From the NCBI GenBank assembly GCA_022729705.1, contig DZAX01000002.1, forward strand, positions 1-53,276: a stretch of DNA of 53,276 nucleotides, written 5' to 3'. Below are positions 33,198 through 42,809 of the stretch, piece after piece (within the stretch, counting starts at the first letter, position 1; every line of letters starts with the position of its first letter). The notes beneath the pieces are model-generated. The model made no database searches and was not told the DNA's origin. It worked only from the letters and a program-made list of their open reading frames with translations. Made by a program: the position numbers and the translations under genes. Source of the stretch: Helicobacter cetorum. GTDB lineage: Bacteria > Campylobacterota > Campylobacteria > Campylobacterales > UBA6016.

Positions 33198-34631
33198 GTT
33201 GGCTTCTCGCCGCAACTCTATGACAAACCTAGCACCGTCGTCTATATTTTCTACACTTATTCTGCCTTCCATGTTGTTTTCTATGATGGTTTTCGCCATA
33301 TACAGATCTATTCCCGTTCCTTTGCCGGGTTCTTTGGTGGTGAAACTGGACAGTTGATAATATTTAAAAACACTTGCAAAAGCTCGTTTTCATAGCCGTA
33401 TACCGACACTTTATCGTCTATCTCTACGCAAAGCTCCGTGTTGTGCGCCTTTAGCACCGCCAATACAAGCTCGCAAACTCTGGATACTGCGTTTTTTAGA
33501 TTAAACACACTTTTTTTTGTGTCAGGCTTAAAAAACTTCCTAAAATCGTCTATCGTGTGGCTCATATAGTTGATTTGCTTCATGGACGCAAAGACCATAT
33601 TGTCTATATACTCTTTGTTTACCTCTCCATAATTCCACGCCATTTTTACGTCTTGCACGGCTATGGCGAGCATATTCAAGGGTTGTCTCCACTGATGCGC
33701 TATGTTTGCTATCATCTCGCCCATGGCGGCTTGTCTTGATTGCTTGATTAGAATAGCCTCTTTTTCTCTATTTTTTTGCGTCTCTTTTTTGACCAACCCC
33801 GTTAGGTTTTTATTTATATATCTCCCCGTGCCACTCTCCGGCAAGCACAAGAGTGTTCCACATAGCGATATAGAAATCTTTGTTGTGCATTCCGGATGAG
33901 AAAATATTTGGCTTTTTACACAAAACATCTTTTTCGCTATACCCAAAGACACGCTCTCCGGCTTTGTTTATCATAATGATTTTGTTGTCAAGGTCGGTCA
34001 TAAAGACGGCTTCGGTTGTGCTTTTGATGGCGGCGTAGGCTAGTTCTAGGCTTGCTTGTTTTTCTTTGATTAGTCTATCTTGTTCGTCGTGCTTTAGGAT
34101 TACGCCGACAAGAGAAGCACCTGTTTTCAAAAGAAGCTTATGAAAAGAGGAGGGTGGCATATGCACAAACGACGATAAAGCAAAAGAGCCGCAAGCCGCA
34201 CCGCCCTCGTTTTTAATAGGCATAGACCAACAAGCGCAAAGGTTAAAATCATACGCTAAAGTTCTAAGGTCACACCATCTATCGTCTGTGAAAGTATCCT
34301 TGACGTATATCGGCTCATTTCTAAATACGGCGTTTGCGCAAGAGCCGCCGCCGGGACCGGGCTTTAGGTTTTGCAAAGCGTCTATGCCCTCTTGCGGTAC
34401 GCTGGGGGCTGAGACGACGCTCATGAACCCTGCCTTATCGTCTTTTAGCATGACGGACGCTACTGAGTTTGGAAGAGCCGCCTCGGTCATTATGCATAGT
34501 TTGTCTAGCGCCTCTTGTTTGCAAAAACTAATCGCCGCCACCAGCTCCAAAATGGCTTGTTGCATACCAAGAAGCTCTTCAAACTGATGCGGTGATATTG
34601 GCGTCTCATCTTTATGCCGATTATCCGTCAT
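33195..34631 (-). pseudogene. Sensor histidine kinase (GAF-PAS-HisKA-HATPase), frameshifted and internally deleted
   Basis: The first part (34631 to about 33820) has a GAF domain (about residues 20-165) and a PAS domain (VFMTDLDNKIIMINKAGERV) and runs out at 33810. The next frame carries the coiled-coil and H-box AAMGEMIANIAHQWRQPLN and the N-box FLNIIN; the shift lies in the A/T-rich run near 33815. At about 33350 the frame changes again: the middle of the ATPase domain is missing and the end resumes as TTKEPGKGTGIDLYMAK and FVIELRREAN. About 50 residues including the DxGxG loop are lost, so it cannot phosphorylate. No response regulator is adjacent. Confidence 0.8.
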
Positions 34632-34640
34632 GATAAAAAA

Positions 34641-36749
34641 CTACTCCTCTTTTAGACTAAGCGCCACTTTGCCTTTTTGTGCGTCTACTTCTATTACTCT
34701 TAAGTTTAGCAGTTGTTGGTTTACGCTTACTACTTCCAGCGGATGCGCTATCCGCTTGTCGCTCATCTGAGAGATATGGATAAGAGCGTCGTTTTTAAGC
34801 CCAATATCAACAAACGCCCCAAAATCTACGATATTTCTTACGACTCCCGATATGATTGAACCCTCTTTGAGCGTCTTAATATCCGTAACGTCGGAGCGAA
34901 AGACTATGGGAGCCAAGGCTTCGCGTGGGTCAAACCCTGGTTTTTTTAGCTCGTCCGCCACGTCGGCTAAGGTGGCGTAGCCGATTTGAAGCTCCGCCGC
35001 AAGAGCCGCAATCTGCTCTTTGTCAAGCGTGTACACGTCGTAGCACCTTGTAAGCTCTTTTGCCGCCTCGTAGCTCTCTGGATGTATGCCCGTATTGTCA
35101 AATACGCTTTTACCCTCTCTAATACGAAAAAACCCAGCACACTGCTGATACGCCTTAGCTCCAAGCCCTTTGACTTTTAGCAAATCGCTTTTTGCCGTAT
35201 ACGCTCCGTTTGTCTCTCTGTGTTCCACGATTGTTTTAGCAAGTTTTGCTCCTACTCCCGCCACGTAAGAGAGAAGCGACGCCGAGGCGCTGTTTGGGTC
35301 TACTCCTATGCGGTTTACTAGCTCTTCCGTTACTTCGTGAAGCTTTTTTTCTAGTAGTTTTTGGTCTACATCGTGCTGATATTGACCTATACCAAGCGAT
35401 TTTGGGTCTATCTTGACAAGAGCCGCCATCGGGTCTCTGAGTCTTTGGGCTATCGAAATCGCACCCCTGATGGTCACGTCTAGCTGTGGATACTCCTGAG
35501 CCGCTACTTTGGAAGCCGAATACACAGAGGCTCCTGCTTCTGAAACCACCGTGTATTCAAGCTCCAACCCCTCGCGGTTTAGCCTCGCAAAAAACTCTTG
35601 CGTCTCTCTTGAACCCGTGCCGTTGCCTATCGCCGCCGCTTTGATACCGTGATGCGCCGCAAGCTCTTTTACTTTTTTTGCCGAACTCTCAAAGTCGCTT
35701 TGCGGCGGGGTAGGGTAGATGACGGCGCTCTCTTTGTAGGTTCCGTGCTCGTCCACAACCGCCAGCTTGCACCCCGTACGATAAGCCGGGTCTACGCCCA
35801 AAATAGCGCGCTTAGTCACGGGCGGCACCCCTAGCAGTTGCGAGAGGTTTTTGCCAAAGGTCGCTATCGCCTGCGCATCGCAACGCTCCTTGACGCTTGC
35901 GTGAATCTCTCTTTCAAGGGAGGGCAAAAGCAGCCTCTTAAAGCCGTCGATATACGCCTCCATAAGCGTCTCTTTTGAACTTTTGGCGTTTTTTGGGATT
36001 AGTCGCTCCCTTAGTCCTCGTTCCACCCGTTCTATATCGCAAGCTATTTTGATATTTAGCTCTTTTTCCTCTACGCCGCGCATTACCGCCAAATATCTAT
36101 GCGACGGAATCGTAGATATTCGCTCACCTTTATCCGCAAGCTTTGCGTATAGACCATCGGCGTTTAACCCCTTTGCCGCTTTGATTTCAAAGGAGCCTCT
36201 CAAAAGCTCTCTTCTTTGGTATTCGCGCTCTTTTGGGTCGTCGCTGTATCTCTCCGCCACTATATCTTTGGCTCCATTTATCGCCTCCTGTACGGTTTTG
36301 ATAGTTTCGCTTAGATATTTTGTCGCTTCTTTCTCCAGTTCGCTTCTCGCCAGTCTCGCGCTCAAAAGTATATCCGCCAGCGGCTCCAACCCCGTCGCTA
36401 TCGCCAAAGCGGCGCGACTATTTTTTTTCTCTTTAAACGGTCTGTATATATCCTCTAGTTCATTAAGCGTCGTAGCAGCACTTATCAACGCCCTAAGCGA
36501 GTCATCAAGCCGCCCCTTCTCGTCAATAAGCCGCTCCACCTCGCCTTTACGCATCAAAAGCTTTTTGCCATAAATATAAGCCTCTTCAAGGCTTCTTAGC
36601 TGCTCGTCCGTCGCCCCGCCCGTCATCTCCTTGCGATAACGAGCGATAAACGGAATAGTCGAACCCTCGTCGATAAGGGCTAGAATATTGGCTACATACT
36701 TTTCAGATATACCGCATTTTTGGCTGATAAGTTTTATTATTGGGGTCAC
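34641..36749 (-). CDS. tex: Tex-family RNA-binding transcription accessory protein
   Basis: A 702-residue Tex from the GTG at 36749, which begins VTPIIKLISQKCGISEKYVA, the normal family start; the frame extends upstream to 36989 without good similarity. Domains in order: N-terminal helical region with FIARYRKEMTGGATDEQLRSLE, a YqgF-like nuclease-fold domain (ILGVDPAYRTGCKLAVVDEH), helix-hairpin-helix regions (NSASASLLSYVAGVG), and a C-terminal S1 domain (GVVRNIVDFGAFVDIGLKND). Tex binds nucleic acid and affects transcription of various genes. Confidence 0.92.
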   Translation of the reverse strand: MTPIIKLISQKCGISEKYVANILALIDEGSTIPFIARYRKEMTGGATDEQLRSLEEAYIYGKKLLMRKGEVERLIDEKGRLDDSLRALISAATTLNELEDIYRPFKEKKNSRAALAIATGLEPLADILLSARLARSELEKEATKYLSETIKTVQEAINGAKDIVAERYSDDPKEREYQRRELLRGSFEIKAAKGLNADGLYAKLADKGERISTIPSHRYLAVMRGVEEKELNIKIACDIERVERGLRERLIPKNAKSSKETLMEAYIDGFKRLLLPSLEREIHASVKERCDAQAIATFGKNLSQLLGVPPVTKRAILGVDPAYRTGCKLAVVDEHGTYKESAVIYPTPPQSDFESSAKKVKELAAHHGIKAAAIGNGTGSRETQEFFARLNREGLELEYTVVSEAGASVYSASKVAAQEYPQLDVTIRGAISIAQRLRDPMAALVKIDPKSLGIGQYQHDVDQKLLEKKLHEVTEELVNRIGVDPNSASASLLSYVAGVGAKLAKTIVEHRETNGAYTAKSDLLKVKGLGAKAYQQCAGFFRIREGKSVFDNTGIHPESYEAAKELTRCYDVYTLDKEQIAALAAELQIGYATLADVADELKKPGFDPREALAPIVFRSDVTDIKTLKEGSIISGVVRNIVDFGAFVDIGLKNDALIHISQMSDKRIAHPLEVVSVNQQLLNLRVIEVDAQKGKVALSLKEE

Positions 36750-36901
36750 GTTTTGATTGCCTTTTGTTATTGGTTTTTGCGGTATTTTATGGGGTTTGGG
36801 CTTAATGGGGGCGGGGTGAAGTTTATTTTTTGATTTTATAGCTCTTTCTTTTGGGCTTTGATATAATAAATTATCGTATATCAAAAACCAAAGGCAAAGA
36901 T

Positions 36902-37132
36902 ATGAAACAAGCGGTAAATATACGCCTAGATAAAGAGATGTTAGAGTCTCTTGACGAGTATGCGGCAGAGCTTGACAAGAGTCGTACAAGCCTTATCGAA
37001 AAGGCGATAGAGCTATACTTTGACACGCTAGACGAGATGGTGTCCGACAAGCGAATAGACAATCTAAAAAGCAAAAAGACGCAAGCCGTAAGCCTAGAAG
37101 AGGTATTCAAAAAAGCCGGAATCAGTGTATAA
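36902..37132 (+). CDS. Ribbon-helix-helix antitoxin of a RelE/ParE module
   Basis: A 76-residue protein whose N-terminus is a ribbon-helix-helix fold: VNIRLDKEMLESLDEYAAEL then SRTSLIEKAIELYFD. Such antitoxins bind the promoter and neutralise the partner toxin with their C-terminal tail (LEEVFKKAGISV). TATAAT in GATATAATAAATT lies about 40 bases upstream, and AAAGGCAAAG precedes the ATG. The toxin start lies within its last codons. Confidence 0.85.
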   Translation: MKQAVNIRLDKEMLESLDEYAAELDKSRTSLIEKAIELYFDTLDEMVSDKRIDNLKSKKTQAVSLEEVFKKAGISV

Positions 37133-37346
37133 AGTCGCATTTGACAAAGACGCCGAAAAAGAGTTTTTGCGGCTTGAAAAATCTGCGCAAGAGTTAATCT
37201 CTAAAAAACTATTAGACCTTAGGGGCGGCAAACACAAAGGCAAATACCGCAAACGAGTGGGCGATTATCGCATTATATATTTGCGCGAAAATGAGCTTGT
37301 GCTTATCACGATAATCCGTGTGGCGCATAGGAGGGAGGCGTATTGA
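37125..37346 (+). CDS. RelE/ParE-family toxin
   Basis: A 73-residue basic protein of the RelE/ParE fold: VAFDKDAEKEFLRLEKSAQE, then YRKRVGDYRIIYLRENELVL and the C-terminal RVAHRREAY. Conserved Arg in VGDYRIIY and the final His-Arg-x-x-x-Tyr fit RelE mRNA interferases. The GTG at 37125 overlaps the antitoxin stop by eight bases. Intact. Confidence 0.88.
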   Translation: MYKVAFDKDAEKEFLRLEKSAQELISKKLLDLRGGKHKGKYRKRVGDYRIIYLRENELVLITIIRVAHRREAY

Positions 37347-37392
37347 TGTTTTCCTCTCTTTTGGGGTATTATACTTACCATAAATCAGACCC

Positions 37393-38001
37393 TCAAAACG
37401 CCTCGCCAAACTCCACAGCATTTCTCAGCACATCCCCACTCCATAGCGCACTAATGACGGAGATCATATCGGCGCCCCATTCTATCAGCTCTTTTGCGTT
37501 TGAGGCGTCTATGCCGCCTATCGCACATACGGGAACGCCTAGTTTTTTTGCTTCTCTTAGTACGCTTTTATCTACTACTTTGGCGTGTGGTTTTGTTTTT
37601 GAAATAAAAAAAGAGCCAAACGCTACATAGTCGGCGCCGCCCAAAACTGCCTCTTTTGCCCTTGCGAGGTCGCCGTAGCACGATACGCCGATGATTTTTT
37701 TGCGTCCGAGTATCTCTCTTGCAAGAGCTAAGGGCGTATCGTCTCCGCCGATATGCGCCCCGTCCGCGCCTACCGCTTTTGCGAGTGTGACCCTATCGTC
37801 TATCAAAAACAGCGCGCCGTTTTGTTTGCACACTTTTTTTATTTTTTGCGCCACAGGATATAGCTCTTCATCGCTTAGACGCTTATCTCGCAGCTGCACT
37901 ATCCTCGCTCCGCCAAGAATCGCTTTGGCGACGTATCTATCGACATACTCATAAGGGGTTAACGTATCGTCTGTGATGGCGTAAAGACCTTTTAATTTCA
38001 C
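37393..38001 (-). CDS. thiE: Thiamine-phosphate synthase
   Basis: A 202-residue TIM-barrel protein with LKGLYAITDD at the N-terminus, GGARIVQLRDKRLSDEEL, FLIDDRVTLAKAVGADGAHI and VCAIGGIDASNAKELIEWGA. It joins the thiazole and pyrimidine halves into thiamine phosphate. The start is a GTG at 38001 with GAGGAG about eight bases upstream. Convergent with the RelE toxin. No other thi genes are in the window. Confidence 0.92.
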   Translation of the reverse strand: MKLKGLYAITDDTLTPYEYVDRYVAKAILGGARIVQLRDKRLSDEELYPVAQKIKKVCKQNGALFLIDDRVTLAKAVGADGAHIGGDDTPLALAREILGRKKIIGVSCYGDLARAKEAVLGGADYVAFGSFFISKTKPHAKVVDKSVLREAKKLGVPVCAIGGIDASNAKELIEWGADMISVISALWSGDVLRNAVEFGEAF

Positions 38002-38029
38002 TATACCAGCTCCTCTCTCCCGCGAATGT

Positions 38030-38106
38030 GGGTAGCTTTAGGGGGTCGCAAGGGACATTCATGTCCTTTGCCGCCAAAACGGGCTTTGCTCGTATTGGTG
38101 CGTAAC
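38030..38106 (-). repeat. Copy of the two-hairpin 3' repeat, behind uppP
   Basis: Read on the minus strand it begins at the uppP stop: CTGATGTTACGCACCAATAC, then a loop GAGCAAAGC and the arm CCGTTTTGGCGG, then the second stem AAGGACATGAATGTCCCTT and ACCCCCT. It aligns over its whole length with the copy at 48708. No T-run follows, so it is not a classical terminator. Confidence 0.8.
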
Positions 38107-38107
38107 A

Positions 38108-38872
38108 TCAGTGTAGGATATACAAAAATGCGGCGCCCAAAACGATTCTGTATACGCCAAACGACACAAAGCTAAACTTTGCGACAAACTTCAAAAACCA
38201 CTTGATGGCTAGCATCGCCACAAAAAAGGCGGTGATAAATCCGGCGGCTAAATTTGAGAGGTCTCCGCCTCCAAAATCTGAAAAGTTTTTTAATGTGTCG
38301 TATCCTGTGGCAATCACCATCGTAGGAATCGCAAGCAAAAACGAGAACTCTACCGCTGTTTGTCTATTGAGTCCTGTGAGCAAACCGCCTATTATCGTGG
38401 CGCCAGAGCGGCTTGTCCCCGGAACCATCGATATGGATTGGGCAAGACCTATCAAAAACGCCTGTTTGTAGCTAATCTCTTCTATATGCCGAATATGATG
38501 CTCTTTTTCTCTATAGAAGTACTCCAACGCAATAAACACGATTCCACCCGCAATCAGCATAAAGGCGACAGTCTCGGGCGCAAAAAGAGCCTTTATATGT
38601 TTGTAAAACAAAAAGCCAAGAACTCCGGTAGGTAAAAAAGCGACAAATAGCTTTTTGGTAAGCGAAAAGTCGGAAAAAAGTTTTTTGAAATACAAAAAGA
38701 TAACGGCGCATATAGAGCCTAGCTGTATGGAGACCTCAAAACTTTTGTGTACGGCGGTCTGTTCTATGCCCATCAAATGCGAAGCCAAAATAAGATGCCC
38801 CGTCGAGGATATAGGCAAAAACTCTGTGAGTCCCTCCAAAATTCCAAGTATGATAGCGTCAAAAATCCCCAT
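38108..38872 (-). CDS. uppP: Undecaprenyl-diphosphatase
   Basis: A 254-residue membrane protein from the ATG at 38872 beginning MGIFDAIILGILEGLTEFLP with ISSTGHLILASHLMG, the E-xxx-E / STGH motif of UppP (BacA). The second motif SISMVPGTSRSGATIIGGLL lies near residue 160. It removes a phosphate from undecaprenyl diphosphate and so recycles the lipid carrier for wall synthesis; it also gives bacitracin resistance. A longer start at 38938 would add an unrelated hydrophobic stretch. It follows the decayed AEC gene directly. Confidence 0.92.
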   Translation of the reverse strand: MGIFDAIILGILEGLTEFLPISSTGHLILASHLMGIEQTAVHKSFEVSIQLGSICAVIFLYFKKLFSDFSLTKKLFVAFLPTGVLGFLFYKHIKALFAPETVAFMLIAGGIVFIALEYFYREKEHHIRHIEEISYKQAFLIGLAQSISMVPGTSRSGATIIGGLLTGLNRQTAVEFSFLLAIPTMVIATGYDTLKNFSDFGGGDLSNLAAGFITAFFVAMLAIKWFLKFVAKFSFVSFGVYRIVLGAAFLYILH

Positions 38873-38874
38873 GT

Positions 38875-39536
38875 CTACCCCAAATAATAAAATAACGGAA
38901 CAACCGCAAACGAAGCAAAGATTCCAAGCGCCACGCAAGAAACCGCCAGTTTTTCATCCAACTTATACCGTGCGGCAAATACCGCTACCATTACCATCGG
39001 CGGCATAGCGGCTTCTATGAGAGCCACTTTTGAGGCAAGTCCAAAAAGCGGCAAGATAGCCAAAACGGCTAGCGGTACAATGCCTATTTTGACGACTAAT
39101 ACGGCGGTTGTCGCGGTGATATTCTCTTTTATATGCTTTAGCCCTATCCTTCATCCTAACCGCTATACTCACAAGCGGCAACAGCGTAGCTGAGAGCTTG
39201 CCAGCGCCGACCATCGCAAACTCGGGAATCTCAAACGGCTTGAGAGCCAAAGAGAGCAAAATAGCGATAAACGGCGGATGAGGCTCTTTGTAGCTTGAGT
39301 GCGCGGGAAAGCAAAAAACCGACAAAAAATCCAAGAATTATCGAAAATATAGCGATAGGCACAATAGACAAATCTGAAATATTTATTTTTAAAGGGTGTA
39401 ATTTTTCTAAGATAAGAGCCGGAAAAGCTACAAAAATACAAAAGTGTATAAGAGCGTCCGAATAGTCTTTATGGGCTATTTTGATAGAGTAACCGATGAT
39501 TAAAAAGTAAAAAATTAAAAAAACACCTTCAAACAT
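38875..39536 (-). pseudogene. AEC-family permease, internally deleted and frameshifted
   Basis: Three frames carry successive parts of an auxin-efflux-carrier-type transporter: N-terminal helices to about 39297 (FEGVFLIFYFLIIGYSIKIA ... LLSRALKLQ), a middle part at about 39300-39146 (PPFIAILLSLALKPFEIPEF ... LSATLLPLVSIAVRMK), and a last part to 38875 (ITATTAVLVVKIGIVPLAVL ... AAMPPMVMVAVFAARY). The total is about 220 residues against roughly 310 in the family, so about 90 residues are lost at the first junction and a base shift occurs at the second. Non-functional. Confidence 0.8.
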
Positions 39537-39586
39537 TCATAAATTATAATATACTTAAACAAAATCGTAAACAAGTAAGGCGGCAA

Positions 39587-39949
39587 ATGGCAAGAAAAAA
39601 GTACAATCTCATCAAAAACACAAGCCACGGAATAGACGGTTTTTTTGAAGTTCTTAAAAACGAAACACCGCTTCAGATAGAGCTTGCCTTGTTTGTCGGG
39701 GCGACTGTATTTATTGCGCTTTTGGAGATCTCCTCTATTTCAAAGGCGATACTCTTTTTTTCTCTATTTCCGATGATTATCGCCGAACTTGCCAATAGCG
39801 CAATAGAGCGCACGGTAGACCTTGTGACGCTAGAGTACAACGAAATGGCAAAAAAAGCAAAAGACGCGGGAGCCGCCATCGTGCTTGTAAGTGTGGTGTT
39901 TACGTTTCTTATCTGGACGGCGGTTTTGATGGCTGAGTTTGTGTTGTAG
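39587..39949 (+). CDS. dgkA: Diacylglycerol kinase
   Basis: A 120-residue, three-helix membrane kinase: an N-terminal amphipathic start NLIKNTSHGIDGFFEVLKNE, and the active-site stretch ELANSAIERTVDLVTLEYNE followed by AKDAGAAIVLVS. It phosphorylates diacylglycerol (or undecaprenol in some bacteria), recycling lipid head-group by-products. TAAGGCGGCAA precedes the ATG. Promoter-like TATAAT occurs near 39546. Nothing distinctive is seen in the 177 bases that follow (39950-40126). Confidence 0.92.
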   Translation: MARKKYNLIKNTSHGIDGFFEVLKNETPLQIELALFVGATVFIALLEISSISKAILFFSLFPMIIAELANSAIERTVDLVTLEYNEMAKKAKDAGAAIVLVSVVFTFLIWTAVLMAEFVL

Positions 39950-40126
39950 GCAAATCCTTGCATAATCATACACATCATCAATTGACAAGCTAACCGCAAA
40001 CACAAATTAAGTCTTTGGGCTGTTATCGCAAATTTAGTTCAGATTTTAAATGGCATTTACATATTTTTGCCTAAGGTAGGCACCATTCGAAACTGTCTCC
40101 TTGTTTTTGTGGGGCGTTATATATTT

Positions 40127-40615
40127 TCACAGCTCCTCCAAAAACGCCTTTTTTACCTTTTGATACATAGCTTCAAAATCAATAGAATAAACCCTAGCAT
40201 CGCCGATAGTCGTTATAAAATTTGAGTCTTTTTGCCATCTAGGCACAAGATGCAGGTGTATATGCTCCGCAATACCCGCTCCAGCGGCGTGTCCTAAGTT
40301 CATCCCTATGTTTACGCCGCCCACCCCAAACTCTTTTTTCAAAGCCGCAACCCCTTTTTGGGCAAGCAACGAAATATGAGCCCACTCATTCGTCGGAAGT
40401 TCTTCTAGCGCATCGGTATGCAGATGGGGTATTATCATAAAATGTCCCGGCGTATAGGGATATTTATTCATCACCGCAAAACATATCTCGTCTCTATACA
40501 AAACCGTATTTTCTTCGTCTTGATCGCTATTTACTGATATACTACAAAACACGCAACCATTTTTTTGCAAGTCTGCTGTGTACTCATTTCTCCAAGGAGC
40601 GTATAGATATTCCAT
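40127..40615 (-). CDS. HIT-family nucleotide hydrolase (Ap4A phosphorylase-like)
   Basis: A 162-residue HIT protein: N-terminal YLYAPWRNEYTADLQKNGCV, CVFC-type cysteines, HFMIIPHLHT and the histidine triad AEHIHLHLVPRW. Its size and the APWR start fit the Ap4A-hydrolase/phosphorylase branch (AMP-releasing). The ATG at 40615 has GGAG six bases before it; a TTG at 40627 is not needed. It differs from the shorter HinT-like HIT protein at 48348. Confidence 0.88.
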   Translation of the reverse strand: MEYLYAPWRNEYTADLQKNGCVFCSISVNSDQDEENTVLYRDEICFAVMNKYPYTPGHFMIIPHLHTDALEELPTNEWAHISLLAQKGVAALKKEFGVGGVNIGMNLGHAAGAGIAEHIHLHLVPRWQKDSNFITTIGDARVYSIDFEAMYQKVKKAFLEEL

Positions 40616-40750
40616 TTTATTCTCCAAACTAATAAAGATTACATCGCTAAGCGCCTTAAAAATCTGGTAACCATAGTTTTGATTTTTTAGAGGGGTGGTG
40701 AATGGTTACAAAATCTGTGTCTTGCTTTTATATTCAAGAGTCCCTTGCAA

Positions 40751-41042
40751 ATCTCCCCCTCAAATCATCCAAAAAATCAGCTTAGACTTCCAGGCTTGAG
40801 TTGACGATTGCATTTTAGGCGTCTTGTTTTGATTATTCTAACCAACAATGCTCTAAAAACCTAGCTAAAACACCAAATGATAAATGACTAGCAACCTTGG
40901 CGGCACCTTTGACATAGATGTGTCTGCATCCAAATGAGTCCTTGAGATAGGAGTTAACCCGTTCAACAAAACTTCGGTGATTGTAGTGATTGCTCATAGG
41001 GGGTAATAAAGCCCATCTTTTCAAGTATTCTTTATCCCTCAA
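40751..41042 (-). pseudogene. IS4/IS5-superfamily DDE transposase, C-terminal remnant with element end
   Basis: The minus strand encodes the last about 50 codons of a DDE transposase (FVERVNSYLKDSFGCRHIYV, then GAAKVASHLSFGVLARFLEH), ending with HCWLE; another frame just upstream holds PRNCEETKIAIEG, also typical of these transposases, so a frameshift has occurred. The outer end (40751 onward) is shared with the remnant at 14120-14231. The rest is gone. Confidence 0.75.
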
Positions 41043-41078
41043 TCGCTATTTTTGTCTCTTCACAGTTTCTTGGTAATA

Positions 41079-42665
41079 TTAAATTTTAAACCCTCTCATT
41101 TGTTCGTCAAGCGCCTCGGAAGCACTTGCAAGCTCGTTGGCGATATGTATCAACTCATCTGAAATAATTTCATTTTGAAGCGTTACTTTCATCGTATCAT
41201 TCATTTTTTTAATAAGAGCTTTTGTTATATAGCTTATCTCTACAGTAGTCAAAGAGGATCTTTTGCTGGTTTCTATAGTTATTGCAGTTTTTTGTTGCGT
41301 TTCGTCGGCAATATTTTTCACCTCTATTGCATTATTGGAAATTTGTTTAATATTTTCGGCATTTTTGGTCATACTCTCGCTTACATCACCTACGCTTTGC
41401 ACAACAACGCCAATAGTAGCGTCTATCTCCGTTAAGCTTCTTTGTGTTCTTTCCGCTAGTTTTCGAACTTCGTCCGCCACTACAGCGAACCCTCTGCCAT
41501 GCTCCCCCGCTCTAGCCGCCTCTATCGCCGCATTAAGAGCTAGAAGGTTAGTTTGCTCCGCAATATCTTTTATCATTTGAAGTACGTCTTTTATTTTTAG
41601 CGTCTCATGTGCTAGGGAGTTAATTCGTCCGCTCATCTCTATCTCTTCTTCTCTGGCTGTATAGATGGCATCCACAACCTTATTTAAAGAACGACTCATT
41701 TGAGTAAGCACGTCAAGATTTACTCTTGTATCTTCGGTAGTTTGGATTGCCAACTGTTCCGAAACATCTATCTCTTGCTCTACCTGAGTGACAAGATCCT
41801 TTGATTCTTGCACCATTTTGGTTTGTAAATGCGCTATTTTTGTTATTTCAGTAGAACTTGACAGTATTTTTTGACTTGTCGTTTTTGTTTTACCCGCCGC
41901 TTGCCCGACTTCCGCTACAGTATTATGAATTTTTTCTATAAATTTATTGATATAGACCGTAACCTTGCCAATTTCATCATTATTTTTGGTTTTTAATCTT
42001 TTCGTCAAATCGCCTTCGCCGTCTGCTAAGTCTTTTGTCGTATCGGCAAGCGAATGAAGCGGAATAAATAGAGTTCCTTTGAAAAATAGCATAACTCCGA
42101 TAAGCGCAAAAATAGAAGCCGCAACCATAGACCATACAATAACATGTTGAGCCGCCAAAATATCATTATCAGCCTCTTCCATCGACAAAATCAAGTCCAT
42201 TACCCCCAAAGCAGCACCCTCTTGCGCATTGATATGGCAGGTCAAGCACTCTTTATCTGCAAGCAACGGTTTAATAAGCCTAACTGTTCGTCTGTTTTCT
42301 GCGCTCTCTATTATCTGTGTCTCTTTTGTCTCAAAAGATTTCAATATTGCGGGGTCTTTAGTTATTTCAGATTTTAGACCAAAAGCGTCTATAACCTGCT
42401 TTGATTTCGATACGCCAAGGCTTTCTATTCCTTGAATCTTTTTGGCTCTTATTAGTGTCTCTTCCACTATTTTAGGGTCGCCCAAGCTCATACTTATTCT
42501 CAGCGTTTGAAAGATAGATTCGCTAAGCATCTGAAGCGATTTTTGAGAGGTTTTATTTGCAAGATCCCTAGAGGTTGCAGTCATAAAAAATACGATAACC
42601 ATGCCGCCGACTATTAGTCCTGCGATCATTGCGCCTATTATTTTTGCGTAAATTGTCTTGAACAT
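41079..42665 (-). CDS. Methyl-accepting chemotaxis protein with periplasmic CXXCH motif
   Basis: A 528-residue chemoreceptor: TM1 at about 8-30, a periplasmic domain to about 172, TM2 at about 173-195, HAMP at about 196-250, and a signalling domain with the hairpin tip [20 protein letters not shown]. The periplasmic domain includes [20 protein letters not shown] with CLTCH at 140-144, a haem c attachment motif, in the setting of the DUF3365/Tll0287-like haem-binding sensor domains. It would be a redox or gas receptor. No conserved C-terminal CheR-binding pentapeptide is seen. Confidence 0.88.
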   Translation of the reverse strand: MFKTIYAKIIGAMIAGLIVGGMVIVFFMTATSRDLANKTSQKSLQMLSESIFQTLRISMSLGDPKIVEETLIRAKKIQGIESLGVSKSKQVIDAFGLKSEITKDPAILKSFETKETQIIESAENRRTVRLIKPLLADKECLTCHINAQEGAALGVMDLILSMEEADNDILAAQHVIVWSMVAASIFALIGVMLFFKGTLFIPLHSLADTTKDLADGEGDLTKRLKTKNNDEIGKVTVYINKFIEKIHNTVAEVGQAAGKTKTTSQKILSSSTEITKIAHLQTKMVQESKDLVTQVEQEIDVSEQLAIQTTEDTRVNLDVLTQMSRSLNKVVDAIYTAREEEIEMSGRINSLAHETLKIKDVLQMIKDIAEQTNLLALNAAIEAARAGEHGRGFAVVADEVRKLAERTQRSLTEIDATIGVVVQSVGDVSESMTKNAENIKQISNNAIEVKNIADETQQKTAITIETSKRSSLTTVEISYITKALIKKMNDTMKVTLQNEIISDELIHIANELASASEALDEQMRGFKI

Positions 42666-42809
42666 TCTGAGCCTTTATTAAACACTATATTAACACAACA
42701 AAACCTTACAAACAAAGTCGCAGATATAATATTTGTGAATTTTGAAAATCATATCAAATACGTTTTAAAAAGTATATTAAAATAATCAAATTTTTTACCG
42801 CCTAAATAT

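Noticed and set aside
35983-36573. 196-codon plus-strand frame inside tex
   Set aside because: Antisense shadow of the strongly conserved Tex coding region.
36750-36989. N-terminal extension of tex to 36989
   Set aside because: The extension resembles no Tex protein and overlaps the promoter region of the antitoxin; the GTG at 36749 gives the family N-terminus.
39950-40126. Possible small gene or RNA between dgkA and the HIT gene
   Set aside because: No reading frame, no stable hairpin and no repeat match were seen by eye.
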